Positions 25,873 through 34,015 of a stretch of DNA of 64,000 nucleotides are shown here, one piece after another (position 1 is the stretch's first letter; each line of letters starts with the position of its first letter). Source of the DNA: Labrys sp. KNU-23 (lineage in GTDB: Bacteria > Pseudomonadota > Alphaproteobacteria > Rhizobiales > Labraceae). The stretch covers positions 4,599,501 to 4,663,500 of the forward strand of contig NZ_CP043489.1 in the NCBI RefSeq assembly GCF_008330945.1, written 5' to 3'. The notes beneath the pieces are model-generated. The model worked only from the letters and a program-made list of their open reading frames with translations, was not told where the DNA came from and made no database searches. A program made the translations under genes and the position numbers.

Positions 25873-26280
25873 TCAGCCGACGGACGCTTCGGCTTGTCTC
25901 GGCGGTCTGTCGAGCAGCGACAGCATCGACATCGGCGAGTCCTGTTCCCTGATGGAGCGCTTGATGGCGATGGTAAAGGTGCGCGCATTCAGGAGGGGAG
26001 CATCGGTCTCCACCGCAACGTGGCAGGCGAAGGCGCAGCAGGTAGAGGCGGCTTCTCCGGCACTATTTTCATTGCCGCATGGCGCCGGCGGATGACAGGA
26101 CATTCCTTCCATGGCGGCTTCATCGCCATGATGCGGCGTCTCGGCCTCCTTGCCGGCGGCATGGTGGCTCATGGCCTGGTCGCCGGCCATGCGCGTGCTC
26201 GCCATCGCCCAGCCCACGGTCGTCACTGCGAAAAGCAATGCGAGCACTAGGCACAGGAACGGGCGAAGCGGGCGAATCAT
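25873..26280 (-). CDS. secreted His/Met/Cys-rich protein of the copper cluster
   Basis: A 135-aa protein with a signal peptide or N-terminal membrane anchor and a short mature part very rich in potential metal ligands: MSHHAAGKEAETPHHGDEA, MEGMSCHPPAPCG and STCCAFACHV. It heads the leftward copper cluster, 170 bases before the small lipoprotein. It looks like a periplasmic copper-binding protein of the DUF2946/CopK-like type, though I cannot assign a family. AAAGG precedes the ATG. Confidence 0.65.
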   Translation of the reverse strand: MIRPLRPFLCLVLALLFAVTTVGWAMASTRMAGDQAMSHHAAGKEAETPHHGDEAAMEGMSCHPPAPCGNENSAGEAASTCCAFACHVAVETDAPLLNARTFTIAIKRSIREQDSPMSMLSLLDRPPRQAEASVG

Positions 26281-26410
26281 GGGACCTTTGTATGAAGGTT
26301 CCCATGTGGGAAGGACAAGTTACCATTTGGACGAATGATGCGGATCTGTTTGTTCGCGCAGATTGGCGCTGCGGAGCCGCAAGTAGTCGGTTGCCGTAGC
26401 ATAGATGGTC

Positions 26411-27844
26411 TTACGCAGGGCATTCTTGCACCTTTTCCGCTTCCCTGAACAAATGCGGTGCCAGTTTCAGTGCCGCGAAGACACCCGGCAGGGCGATCAG
26501 AATGGCAAGCACGAACACGGCCAGCATAGCCTCTTGCAATTGCGGACCCGTGGTGGCGGAACCTGCGCCGTTGGCGTTGGCCACGAAGCCGAGCACCGCG
26601 GCCCCGATGGCATAGGCGGCCGATTGCAGGGTGGGCAGCAGGGCCGAGGTGCGGTTGCGCTCCTCCGCCGGTGAGGCCTCCATCAGCCCCTGGCTGAGAT
26701 AGCCCCAGCTCGCGCCGAAACCCGCCCCGATCAGAACCTGGCCGCCGACGAGCAGCACGATGTCGGTGCGCCAGAGCCCGACGATGATGGCGATGAGGCC
26801 CAGCACCAGGAACAGCGGGCCCAGACAGATCAGCCGGCGGCGGATCTGCTGCGAGCCCACACTCGCCACCGCGATGGCGACCAGGCTCCAGAACACGGCC
26901 ATTACTGCGTTGAGCGCGCCCGCCAGCGTGGCGCCGTAGCCCCAGAGATGCTGGATCAGGTAGACGAGATAGACCGAGGCCGCCGAATGGGCCATCGGCA
27001 TCAGGAAGACGATCCACAGGCCGAGGCCGATGGGCTTGTCGAGCCGAAAGGCGTCCTTGGGGAAGAGCCGCGCCGGCGAACGCCGGTCGCTGTAGACGGC
27101 ACCGACATAGAAAAGTGCGGCCAGCACCAGCAGCAGCATGGCGGCGCCGGTGCCGCCGGCCACGTCCGCGATCATCACCGCGGCCATGCCAGCCCCGATC
27201 GCACCGAGCTGGACGAGGGGAAGCGCTGCCGCCTCCTGTCGGGCTCCATGCGGCACTACTTTGAGGACCAGGACGATGAAGATCAGCGACAGCGGTACAT
27301 TGACCAGGAAGGCAGCTCGCCAGGACACGGTTTCGCTGATGATGCCGGCGATGGCGGGACCCCCGAAGGCCGCCGCTGCCCAGACCATCGCCTCCGCTCC
27401 GAAGACCCTGGGCACCAGGCGTGAGGGGAAGATCTCCGGGATCAACGCGTAGCAGATCGCAGCGATCAGGCCCTCGCCAAAGCCCTGAAGGGCGCGTCCC
27501 ACCAGCAGCACGGCCATGGCGGGAGCAAAGCCCGCAAGCAGGGTGCCGGCCGTGAACAGCAGAGCCGCCCCGATCAGTGCCGCCCGTGCGCCATGGCGAC
27601 CCTTGACCAGCGCCGCAATCGAGCCGCCGAGAATGGCAAAGATCAGATAGAGGCTGACAGACCAGGCGATCAGCGAGGCACCGCCAAGCTCGTCGATCGC
27701 CGAGGGCAGGGCGGTCGAGACCAGGAAGCTGTTGAAGGCGAACAGGGCAACGCCGAGGCAGAGCGTGGCTGTCGCGCCGGCATAACGGCCGACCGCGATC
27801 TCGCGCCAATGGGCTTGGGTTCCCGTCCCGACCTGCGTGTCCAT
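26411..27844 (-). CDS. MFS multidrug exporter (DHA2-like)
   Basis: A 477-aa major-facilitator transporter with about twelve to fourteen membrane segments. Motif A-like residues include AALVKGRHGARAA, motif C-like GGPAIAGIISETVSWRAAFLVNVP, and LLVGRALQGFGEGL precedes them. These fit drug:proton antiporters of the DHA1/DHA2 group. The start at 27844 (MDTQVGTG) has GGAG a few bases upstream; longer reading frames run into the promoter. It is divergent from a SoxR gene with a SoxR box between them, so it is probably induced by redox-active compounds. Confidence 0.88.
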   Translation of the reverse strand: MDTQVGTGTQAHWREIAVGRYAGATATLCLGVALFAFNSFLVSTALPSAIDELGGASLIAWSVSLYLIFAILGGSIAALVKGRHGARAALIGAALLFTAGTLLAGFAPAMAVLLVGRALQGFGEGLIAAICYALIPEIFPSRLVPRVFGAEAMVWAAAAFGGPAIAGIISETVSWRAAFLVNVPLSLIFIVLVLKVVPHGARQEAAALPLVQLGAIGAGMAAVMIADVAGGTGAAMLLLVLAALFYVGAVYSDRRSPARLFPKDAFRLDKPIGLGLWIVFLMPMAHSAASVYLVYLIQHLWGYGATLAGALNAVMAVFWSLVAIAVASVGSQQIRRRLICLGPLFLVLGLIAIIVGLWRTDIVLLVGGQVLIGAGFGASWGYLSQGLMEASPAEERNRTSALLPTLQSAAYAIGAAVLGFVANANGAGSATTGPQLQEAMLAVFVLAILIALPGVFAALKLAPHLFREAEKVQECPA

Positions 27845-27913
27845 CCTCGGCTCCAACTCGCAACATCCATCTCGAACAAGGTCCGATGTCACTTTGGCAT
27901 CGCGACTTCGTCT

Positions 27914-27944
27914 GGCCTACAACCTCTACTTAAGTTAAGGTCAA
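27914..27944 (-). promoter_or_regulatory. SoxR box and 19-bp-spacer promoter of the MFS gene
   Basis: The near-perfect palindrome ACCTCTACTTAAGTTAAGGT (27922-27941) sits in the 122-base divergent gap. On the minus strand TTGACC (forward 27939-27944) and TAGGCC (forward 27914-27919) are 19 bases apart. A 19-bp spacer with the box between is the signature of SoxR/MerR-activated promoters. The -10 hexamer is poor, as usual for such promoters. The likely target is the leftward exporter. Confidence 0.8.
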
Positions 27945-27966
27945 GCGGTTTTTTAGGAGACGATCC

Positions 27967-28410
27967 ATGGCTGAACTGAGCGTCGGCGATCTTGCTCATC
28001 GCAGCGGCGTGTCGGTGACGGCGTTGCATTTCTACGAGCGCAAGGGGCTGATCCGCAGCCGGCGCAGCCAGGGCAATCAACGGCGTTACGACCGGGCTGT
28101 GCTGCGCCGTGTCGCCCTGATCAAGGTGGCGCAGGAGCTCGGCTTCTCGCTGGCGGAGATCCGGGCGCGCCTCGCCGAGCTTCCCGACAATCGTCCGCCC
28201 TCACGCAGCGATTGGGAAAGGCTCGCCACGCACTGGGCCGACGAGCTCGACCACCGCATCGCCCTGATGCAGAACCTGCGCAACGAGCTGACCGGTTGTA
28301 TCGGCTGCGGCTGCCTGTCGATGGAGCGCTGCACCCTGCTCAACGCGGAAGATCGGCTCGCCGATGCAGGCAGCGGGCCGATCCGGCTGATGCAGGAGGC
28401 CGGAGAATGA
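27967..28410 (+). CDS. soxR: redox-sensitive MerR-family regulator SoxR
   Basis: A 147-aa MerR protein. The helix-turn-helix (SVGDLAHRSGVSVTALHFYERKGLI) is at residues 5-29. The [2Fe-2S] ligands follow the SoxR pattern CxxCxC-x5-C at C111, C114, C116 and C122. The cluster senses redox-cycling compounds, and the oxidised protein distorts a 19-bp-spacer promoter to activate it. AGGAG lies 8 bases before the ATG. It is divergent from the MFS exporter, matching SoxR in non-enteric bacteria, which controls transporters rather than soxS. Confidence 0.93.
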   Translation: MAELSVGDLAHRSGVSVTALHFYERKGLIRSRRSQGNQRRYDRAVLRRVALIKVAQELGFSLAEIRARLAELPDNRPPSRSDWERLATHWADELDHRIALMQNLRNELTGCIGCGCLSMERCTLLNAEDRLADAGSGPIRLMQEAGE

Positions 28411-28416
28411 TGCGGC

Positions 28417-28833
28417 TCAGGCTGGCGCCTCGAACGGCAGGTTGATCTGCCAGGAGACGCCGAAACGGTCGGCGACCCAGCCGAACCGGCGGCTGAATCC
28501 ATAGTCGTCGAGAGCCATGAAGACGGTGCCGTCCTGGGACAGGGCCGCGAAGAGGCGATCGAGGTCCTCACTCGTTTCGCAGTCGATGAAGAACGAAAAG
28601 GACGGCGTGAAGGTGAAATTGTGCTGCACGGGGCTGTCGATGCACATTACGCTCTGGCCGGCGATGCTGAAGCGTGCCTTCTTGATGGAGCCCGGCAACC
28701 CCATCTCACCAGCGCCATAACGCTCGACGTCGAGGATCTCGCCGTCGGGAAACAGGGAAACATAGAGGTTCATGGCGGCATCCGCCTGGCCTTGTCCCTG
28801 GAACATCAGGAAAGGCTGGACCGTCAGTTTCAT
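28417..28833 (-). CDS. VOC-superfamily protein (PhnB/UbiE-like-3-demethylubiquinone type)
   Basis: A 138-aa protein of the VOC fold, close to PhnB-type proteins that are often mislabelled 3-demethylubiquinone methyltransferases. It has QPFLMFQGQGQADAAMNLYVSLFPDGE, MCIDSPVQHNFTFTPSFSFFIDC and a final FGVSWQINLP. The activity is unknown. The ATG at 28833 lies 8 bases after GGAGGAA; one two codons earlier is too close. It is convergent to soxR, with six bases between. Confidence 0.86.
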   Translation of the reverse strand: MKLTVQPFLMFQGQGQADAAMNLYVSLFPDGEILDVERYGAGEMGLPGSIKKARFSIAGQSVMCIDSPVQHNFTFTPSFSFFIDCETSEDLDRLFAALSQDGTVFMALDDYGFSRRFGWVADRFGVSWQINLPFEAPA

Positions 28834-29027
28834 CGGCATTTCCTCCAGAAAGGGCGGTCGTCATCCCAGCGCCTGTTCGGCATCGGCCGGCACTTCCTTC
28901 CACGATGACGTGGCGAGAATGTGGGCCGGTTACCTCTCCGCGCTTCGGGCGTGGGAACCGCAGGGAATCGGGGTAGGGCAGCGTGAAGCGCAAGAGCCCG
29001 CATCGGGCAGGCGTGCAATCGGGACGG

Positions 29028-29501
29028 ATGGCAATGGATGTCGTTGTAATCAGGCAGGGCGGCGAGGCGGACAAGCCGGCGTTGAAGGCAATCCTCCGGG
29101 ATACGTTCGACAGCACCTGGCGGCCCAACATCACGCCGGCTGCCGTCGAACGCTATCTGACTTCGGGCGTTGCCGACCGCTTCATCGACGAGCACGGGCT
29201 GGAATGCCTGGTTGCCGAGATCGATGGCGAGGTGGCGGGCTTCATTCGCTGGGAAGGCGATTTCATCGATGCGGTGCATGTCCATTCCCGTCATGCCCGC
29301 AGGGGACTCGGACAGCGGCTGATGGACGGAGCGGAGGCCACGATCGCGGCGGCCGGCTTTGCACAGGTGTGCCTCGAAACCGATACCTTCAACCAAACGA
29401 GCCAGGCCTTCTACCGCTCGCGCGGTTATCGCGAGGCCGGGCGCTATCCCGACGAGGAATGGCAGAGCGGGCTGACCACGATCCTCTTCGTCAAGCCGTG
29501 A
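29028..29501 (+). CDS. GNAT-family N-acetyltransferase
   Basis: A 157-aa GNAT enzyme with the acetyl-CoA-binding motif A (HARRGLGQRLMDGAE) at about residues 85-100 and motif B (NQTSQAFYRSRGYREAG). It transfers an acetyl group from acetyl-CoA to an unknown amine. The ATG at 29028 (MAMDVVVIRQ) is chosen over a GTG 45 bases earlier. It is convergent to the ABC permease with only four bases between stops. Confidence 0.84.
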   Translation: MAMDVVVIRQGGEADKPALKAILRDTFDSTWRPNITPAAVERYLTSGVADRFIDEHGLECLVAEIDGEVAGFIRWEGDFIDAVHVHSRHARRGLGQRLMDGAEATIAAAGFAQVCLETDTFNQTSQAFYRSRGYREAGRYPDEEWQSGLTTILFVKP

Positions 29502-29505
29502 GGCT

Positions 29506-30177
29506 TCACTGCAGGCGGCGCGCGATGATCGATTGCGCCAGCATGAACAGCGAGACGATGGCGAGATAATAGATCAAGGCGGCGCAATACCATTCGACGA
29601 AGCGGAAGGAGGCGGCGATGGCATCGTTCACCACCGCCATGATCTCGCGCAGCGAAATGACATAGGCGAGCGAGGTCACCTTCAGGAGGTTGATGAACTC
29701 GTTGACCAAAGCAGGCAGCGAGACACGCAGCGCCTGGGGCAAGATCACCAGGCGGAAGGCTTGCAGCCGCGTGAGGCCGAGGGCCGTCGCCGCTTCGCCC
29801 TGTCCCGCACCGATCGAGCGCAGAGCTCCCTTCATGATCTCCGCCATATAGGCGGCAGTGACCAGAGTGAAGGAGATTGCGGCCGCCACGAAGGGCGTGA
29901 ACCAGCCGGCCTTGAGCAGAAAGGGCATCAACTGCGGCGAGCCGTTCCACACCAGCAGCAGCACCAGGATGAGCGGGGCGGCGCGGAACACCCAGACATA
30001 GAACTGCGCCGAGCCATTGCGTATCGCCTTGCGCGAGTTCAGGCATAGCGCCAGCGGCAGGCAGACGAAGAACGAGACGGCGAAGACGATGACGGACAGG
30101 ACCAGGGCGATGGCCGCGCCCTGCAGCATGGCCGGGGTGGTCAGCGCCGTCAGGAGGAGGGCCGGATCGAAGGACAT
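29506..30177 (-). CDS. polar-amino-acid-type ABC permease
   Basis: A 223-aa HisM/GlnP-like permease with about five hydrophobic segments. The EAA loop is GAGQGEAATALGLTRLQAFRLVILPQALRVS, followed by NLLKVTSLAYVISLREIM. It should form the inner-membrane channel for the binding protein encoded 20 bases upstream. No ATPase or second permease is adjacent, so it may be homodimeric and borrow an ATPase from elsewhere. Confidence 0.87.
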   Translation of the reverse strand: MSFDPALLLTALTTPAMLQGAAIALVLSVIVFAVSFFVCLPLALCLNSRKAIRNGSAQFYVWVFRAAPLILVLLLVWNGSPQLMPFLLKAGWFTPFVAAAISFTLVTAAYMAEIMKGALRSIGAGQGEAATALGLTRLQAFRLVILPQALRVSLPALVNEFINLLKVTSLAYVISLREIMAVVNDAIAASFRFVEWYCAALIYYLAIVSLFMLAQSIIARRLQ

Positions 30178-30197
30178 GTCGATGCCACTGCTCTCGG

Positions 30198-31007
30198 CTA
30201 CTTGTCGTAGTCGACGTCGAAGACGGCGGCCTTGAGGCCGTATTTCTGGGCGAGAGCGGTGAAGAAGCCGTCATCGCGCAGCTTCCTCAGGGCCTTGCGC
30301 ACCACTGCCTGGTCGCCGTCCTTGCGACGCATATAGATGCCGTAGGTGAAGTCGGACTGCCAAGTATAGGCGATCTGGAGCGTGTCCCTGGCGTCGGCGA
30401 CCCGGAAGGCGCCCTCGGCCTCCTCGGTCAGCGTAGCATCGACCCGACCCACCATCACCTGCTGGTAGGCGGCCTGCTGGGTCGGGTAATTGTGGATAGT
30501 GACTGGGGCCTTGCCGGCGGCTTCGAGCGTCTTGTTGAGGGGATTCAGGCGCTCTTCCTTGTAATAGGTGCCAGCCTCCAGCGCGACATTGAGGCCGCTG
30601 AGATCGTCCGGCTTGCCGATGGCGCCGTTTCCGGCCTTGGTCACCAGCACGGTGGCCGATTTCATGTAACGCACGCCGTCATAGGTCTTGCGGCGCTCGT
30701 CATTGACATAGATGCCGCTGATGATCAGGCCGCAGCGTCCCGAGCCGAGCGTCGGCAGGAGGCCCGAAAAGTCGGTGACGGTGTAGGTCGTGCTGGCGCC
30801 CCAGGCCTTGGCCAATGCCTCGGCGATCTCGACGTTGATGCCGACAGGCGTCAGGTCACCGGGCGAGCGCTTGTAGGTCAAGGGTGGAAACGCTGCGGTA
30901 GTGCAAATATTGATCGATCCGTCCGAAACGAAGCTCGGCTGCTCCGCGAGTGCCGCAGTACTGGCGAGCGTCGCCAGCGCGACCATGGTCACGAATTTTG
31001 CTGTCAT
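30198..31007 (-). CDS. amino-acid-type ABC substrate-binding protein
   Basis: A 269-aa secreted binding protein of the SBP_bac_3 family with a signal peptide cleaved near TAALAEQP. Mature motifs are INICTTAAFPPLTYKRS, GINVEIAEALAKAWG and GLNVALEAGTYYKEE. AGGGAA precedes the ATG. It would capture an amino acid or related nitrogen compound for the permease next to it. The isochorismatase-fold hydrolase and GYD protein directly upstream suggest that the ligand is an amide or ureide-like compound, but this is inference. Confidence 0.88.
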   Translation of the reverse strand: MTAKFVTMVALATLASTAALAEQPSFVSDGSINICTTAAFPPLTYKRSPGDLTPVGINVEIAEALAKAWGASTTYTVTDFSGLLPTLGSGRCGLIISGIYVNDERRKTYDGVRYMKSATVLVTKAGNGAIGKPDDLSGLNVALEAGTYYKEERLNPLNKTLEAAGKAPVTIHNYPTQQAAYQQVMVGRVDATLTEEAEGAFRVADARDTLQIAYTWQSDFTYGIYMRRKDGDQAVVRKALRKLRDDGFFTALAQKYGLKAAVFDVDYDK

Positions 31008-31118
31008 GACTGGTTTCCCTGGAGCAAGGCGTGTTCATGGCTGAACGCCGGCACGCTCCGACTCATGTTTCGACGTGTCTTTGTGATTCTTGGCGGCTCC
31101 GTCACGCCGCAAAGCGCT

Positions 31119-31451
31119 TCAGGTTCCCAGGGTGTCCGTTGCCTGGATGCGTCCGATGATTCCGCCATAGGCTTGTGCGTCGAAGGCCGGGAGAATGAGC
31201 GGATCGACATGCCCGTCGCGACGCGCGGTGAGCACATATTGCATCATCGCCTCAACGCTCGGCATCTCGAAGACCTGGACGAAGTCGTAGGCGCCGAGCA
31301 CGGCGTAGAAGGCGATGGAACGGCCGCCGAGCGCGGCGACACGCTCCTCGCTGAGCTGCCGCCGCCCGGCGCTGTCGGCAAGCTCGGCCAGCCCCTTGGC
31401 TGTCAGGCGCATCAGGGAAATGTAGCGCTGGGGTGTGCCGCGATCCGGCAT
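31119..31451 (-). CDS. GYD-domain protein
   Basis: A 110-aa protein with the GYD-domain pattern: RYISLMRLTAKGLAEL at the start, then YAVLGAYDFVQVFEMPSVEAMMQYVLTARRDGHVD. The family is uncharacterised, ferredoxin-like and often sits beside hydrolases. The ATG at 31451 overlaps the hydrolase stop by one base (TGATG); a GTG three bases before it is also possible. Co-translation with the isochorismatase-type enzyme is likely. Confidence 0.85.
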   Translation of the reverse strand: MPDRGTPQRYISLMRLTAKGLAELADSAGRRQLSEERVAALGGRSIAFYAVLGAYDFVQVFEMPSVEAMMQYVLTARRDGHVDPLILPAFDAQAYGGIIGRIQATDTLGT

Positions 31452-32125
31452 CACGCGCCGGCCCTCGGCAGCTTGGCAAAGCCGGCGAGCACGGCGGCCG
31501 CATCCGTCAGGGCGCCGAAGATGCCGTTCTCCACCGTCACCATGTGGAGGGCCGCCTCATGGGCGCGCTGGTCGCCGCTGGCGCAGGCATCGGAGATGGT
31601 CAGGCACTGGAAGTTGCGGTCGCAGGCTTCGCGCAGGGTGGTGTGGACGCATACATCGGTGGTGCAGCCCGAAAAGAGCAGATGAGTGATGCCCTGGGCC
31701 CGCAGCACGTGCTCGAAATCAGTATAGGTGAAGGCGCCGTTGCAAGTCTTGTCGACGATGATGTCCTCGGGGCGCACCTCGATGTCGGAGACGATCTCGA
31801 AGCCCGGGCCCGAGCGCAGCAGAACCTGCGTGCCGTCGAGGCCGGCGCGGCTGCGTCGCCATTTTTCGTAAGGGGTCATGTCCGCCATGTCGCCGCGATA
31901 GCCCTGGCGGGTATGGATGATACGGATGCCGGCGGCGCGGGCGGCGTCGATCAGCCGGTTGACCGTCGGCAGGATGGCTCGAAGCGGGCTGGGATCATAG
32001 CCCTGCCTGGCAAAATAGCCGGTCGGCGAAAGGAAGTCCTCCTGCAGGTCGATGACGATCAGCGCCGTGCTGCGCGGATCGAGCCGGCCATCATAGGGAT
32101 AATCGAATGGTGTTGCCTTGATCAT
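31451..32125 (-). CDS. isochorismatase-fold cysteine hydrolase (biuret amidohydrolase-like)
   Basis: A 224-aa cysteine hydrolase. The catalytic triad positions are visible: Asp in IVIDLQEDF, Lys in DKTCNGAF and Cys in GCTTDVCVHTT. It matches biuret amidohydrolase-type and related amidohydrolases in its front half, and would cleave an amide or ureide in the cytoplasm. The ATG at 32125 lies after GGGAG; an upstream extension is not used. It is coupled to the GYD gene and divergent from a LysR regulator. Confidence 0.87.
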   Translation of the reverse strand: MIKATPFDYPYDGRLDPRSTALIVIDLQEDFLSPTGYFARQGYDPSPLRAILPTVNRLIDAARAAGIRIIHTRQGYRGDMADMTPYEKWRRSRAGLDGTQVLLRSGPGFEIVSDIEVRPEDIIVDKTCNGAFTYTDFEHVLRAQGITHLLFSGCTTDVCVHTTLREACDRNFQCLTISDACASGDQRAHEAALHMVTVENGIFGALTDAAAVLAGFAKLPRAGA

Positions 32126-32161
32126 CGGGGTGCTCCCTTTCGCCTTCCTGGATAGCACCCG

Positions 32162-32184
32162 AAATCGTTCTCAAAAAACGATTT
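32162..32184. promoter_or_regulatory. perfect 8-bp dyad in the hydrolase-LysR gap
   Basis: AAATCGTT (32162-32169) and AACGATTT (32177-32184) are separated by seven bases in an AT-rich, 110-base divergent gap. This is a good candidate binding site for the LysR protein encoded next to it, controlling the hydrolase-GYD unit and itself. Confidence 0.5.
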
Positions 32185-32235
32185 GTTTTAACCAAAATTG
32201 TTCTATTAAATTCATCAATTATCCTGCGAGGCACC

Positions 32236-33126
32236 GTGGCCCGGCCCCTGGTCTATCTGCAATATCTTCCGGCCTTCGAGGCGACGGCCCGGCTGGCCAG
32301 CCTTCGCCGGGCGGCGGAGGAGCTCAATCTCAGCCCGAGCGCGGTCTCGCTGCAACTCAAGAAGCTCGGCGAAGCGACGGGAATCGTCCTGTTCGAAAGG
32401 GCAGGGCGCAACATTGCGCTGACGCCGGCTGGCCGCGATTTTGCCCAGGCAGTCGCCGTCAGCCTTGGTCAGCTCGATGCGGCGGCGCGCGATTGCCGCA
32501 GCCGGGGCGCAGCAACCCCACAGCAGAGCCTGGCACTGTCCCTGCCGACTGCGCTCGGGGTCGCCTGGCTGAGTGCGGTGGCGGTGGAGTTTGCGGAAAA
32601 CCGCAACATCGCCAACCTGGCCATCAACGAGGCGATAACTGCCGCCGAGGTGGATTGGCAGGCCAGCGATGTCGCCATCGTTTATGATAATCCACCTTTT
32701 CCAGGACGGTATTGGCGCCTGCTCAGCGAGGTGCGGCTGCGGACAGTATGCGCCCCGACCCTGTTTCCGAGGCTTGACCTGCAGCACCGCGAGCGCAAGC
32801 TCAACGGTATCACGCTGCTGCACGAGGATCGCGGCGAGGAATGGGCGCGTTGGGGCGTGGCGGCGCGGGTCAATCTGCAAGGTAGCGCCAGCGTGCGCGT
32901 GGCTTCGGTGGCGCAGGCGGTTGCCTCCGCCGTGCAGGGGCAGGGGCTGGCGCTGGTCTCGGACGTGCTCACGCGCAATTTGCTGCGCGAGGGCCGGTTG
33001 ATCCAGCCCTTCGCCACCTCGATCAACGCCGCGGCGGCCTACTATATCCTCTGCCCCGTCGACCGGGCGGAGGAGCCGCTCCTGCAGGCGCTGATGGAGC
33101 GGCTTGTCGAGCGCGTCGGGTCGTGA
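32236..33126 (+). CDS. LysR-family regulator (GcvA-like)
   Basis: A 296-aa LysR regulator. The helix-turn-helix is at residues 10-60 (LPAFEATARLASLRRAAEELNLSPSAVSLQLKKLGE), and the effector-binding domain follows with VAIVYDNPPFPGRYWRL and QAVASAVQGQGLALVSDV. The GTG start has GAGG upstream. It is divergent from the isochorismatase gene and probably regulates it in response to the substrate. Confidence 0.9.
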   Translation: MARPLVYLQYLPAFEATARLASLRRAAEELNLSPSAVSLQLKKLGEATGIVLFERAGRNIALTPAGRDFAQAVAVSLGQLDAAARDCRSRGAATPQQSLALSLPTALGVAWLSAVAVEFAENRNIANLAINEAITAAEVDWQASDVAIVYDNPPFPGRYWRLLSEVRLRTVCAPTLFPRLDLQHRERKLNGITLLHEDRGEEWARWGVAARVNLQGSASVRVASVAQAVASAVQGQGLALVSDVLTRNLLREGRLIQPFATSINAAAAYYILCPVDRAEEPLLQALMERLVERVGS

Positions 33127-33138
33127 GAGCCGGGGCGG

Positions 33139-33897
33139 CTACATGCGGGCGAGCAGGAGGATCCGGCGTCCCCTGGCATCAAGGAGCAGCAGCTTGTTGC
33201 GGGCGGTATCGATGCGCCAGCTGCGGGCGGCCTGCAGGGCTTTGAGGAACTTGCCTTCCTGATTCATGATGGCGGGAGGGCAGGCCATCTGGGTGCTGAC
33301 GATCTGCCCGAAACGGATGCGCGCGCCTTTGACCACGGCACTACCGCCCATGCCGTTGCAGCCGCCGCGGCCGGAGACTTTGCCGTCGGCGGCGATTTCG
33401 AGCACACTTTGGGCGTCGTCGACCACGCCGCGGCCATTGATGTCCTCGGCCAGCCAACGTCCGCTCGGACCGGCCGGGCCGGCTTCGGCCTCCTGCCCCA
33501 CACGATCGACCTGGATGTCGCCATTCACCGGCTCGCCCGCGGTGACGGCATGGTGGGTGGTGTTGAGGAACCAGAGGCGGCCATTGACGCTGATGCGCGC
33601 CTCCAGGGCATAGCGGCCCGACGGCTTGAGCACCCTGTCGTCATAGCGCAGGCGATAGGGAATAGGCACCTGCCTGCCGGATCGGACCGATGTCCGCGCC
33701 AGTGTTCGAGCCGGGGCGTCCGCCAGGGAGACGTCGACGAGCTTGACCTCGACCACCGCCGAGGGAGGCAAAGCGATGCGCTCGCGGTAGCTGACCGTAC
33801 CGGCGAGGGTACGTTGCCTTGCGAATGCTTCGCTCGCGGGAAGCAGCAGGCCGAGCAGGGCGCAGGCTAGTACGACAGGTCGCCAGCGATTGATCAT
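33139..33897 (-). CDS. secreted YbaY-META domain protein
   Basis: A 252-aa exported protein. A signal peptide ends near SEAFA, then a YbaY-like domain (LAGTVSYRERIALPPSAVVEVKLVDVS) and a META/HslJ domain (GRWLAEDINGRGVVDDAQSVLEIAADGKVSGRGGCNGMGGS, CPPAIMNQEGKFLKALQAARSW) follow in order. META proteins are linked to heat-shock or novobiocin tolerance in enterics. The fusion of these two domains in one envelope protein is known in proteobacteria. The role here is unknown. It is convergent to the LysR gene. Confidence 0.85.
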   Translation of the reverse strand: MINRWRPVVLACALLGLLLPASEAFARQRTLAGTVSYRERIALPPSAVVEVKLVDVSLADAPARTLARTSVRSGRQVPIPYRLRYDDRVLKPSGRYALEARISVNGRLWFLNTTHHAVTAGEPVNGDIQVDRVGQEAEAGPAGPSGRWLAEDINGRGVVDDAQSVLEIAADGKVSGRGGCNGMGGSAVVKGARIRFGQIVSTQMACPPAIMNQEGKFLKALQAARSWRIDTARNKLLLLDARGRRILLLARM

Positions 33898-34015
33898 CGG
33901 GTATCACTCCTTCAAAGGCGAGGGGCGCAGCACAGTCCGGACCACCGTCCTCTTTGGCTAGCCTAGCAGCTTGACGCGCCGCCCACACCCTTGGCCGGAA
34001 TCGGAAGGCCCAGCC

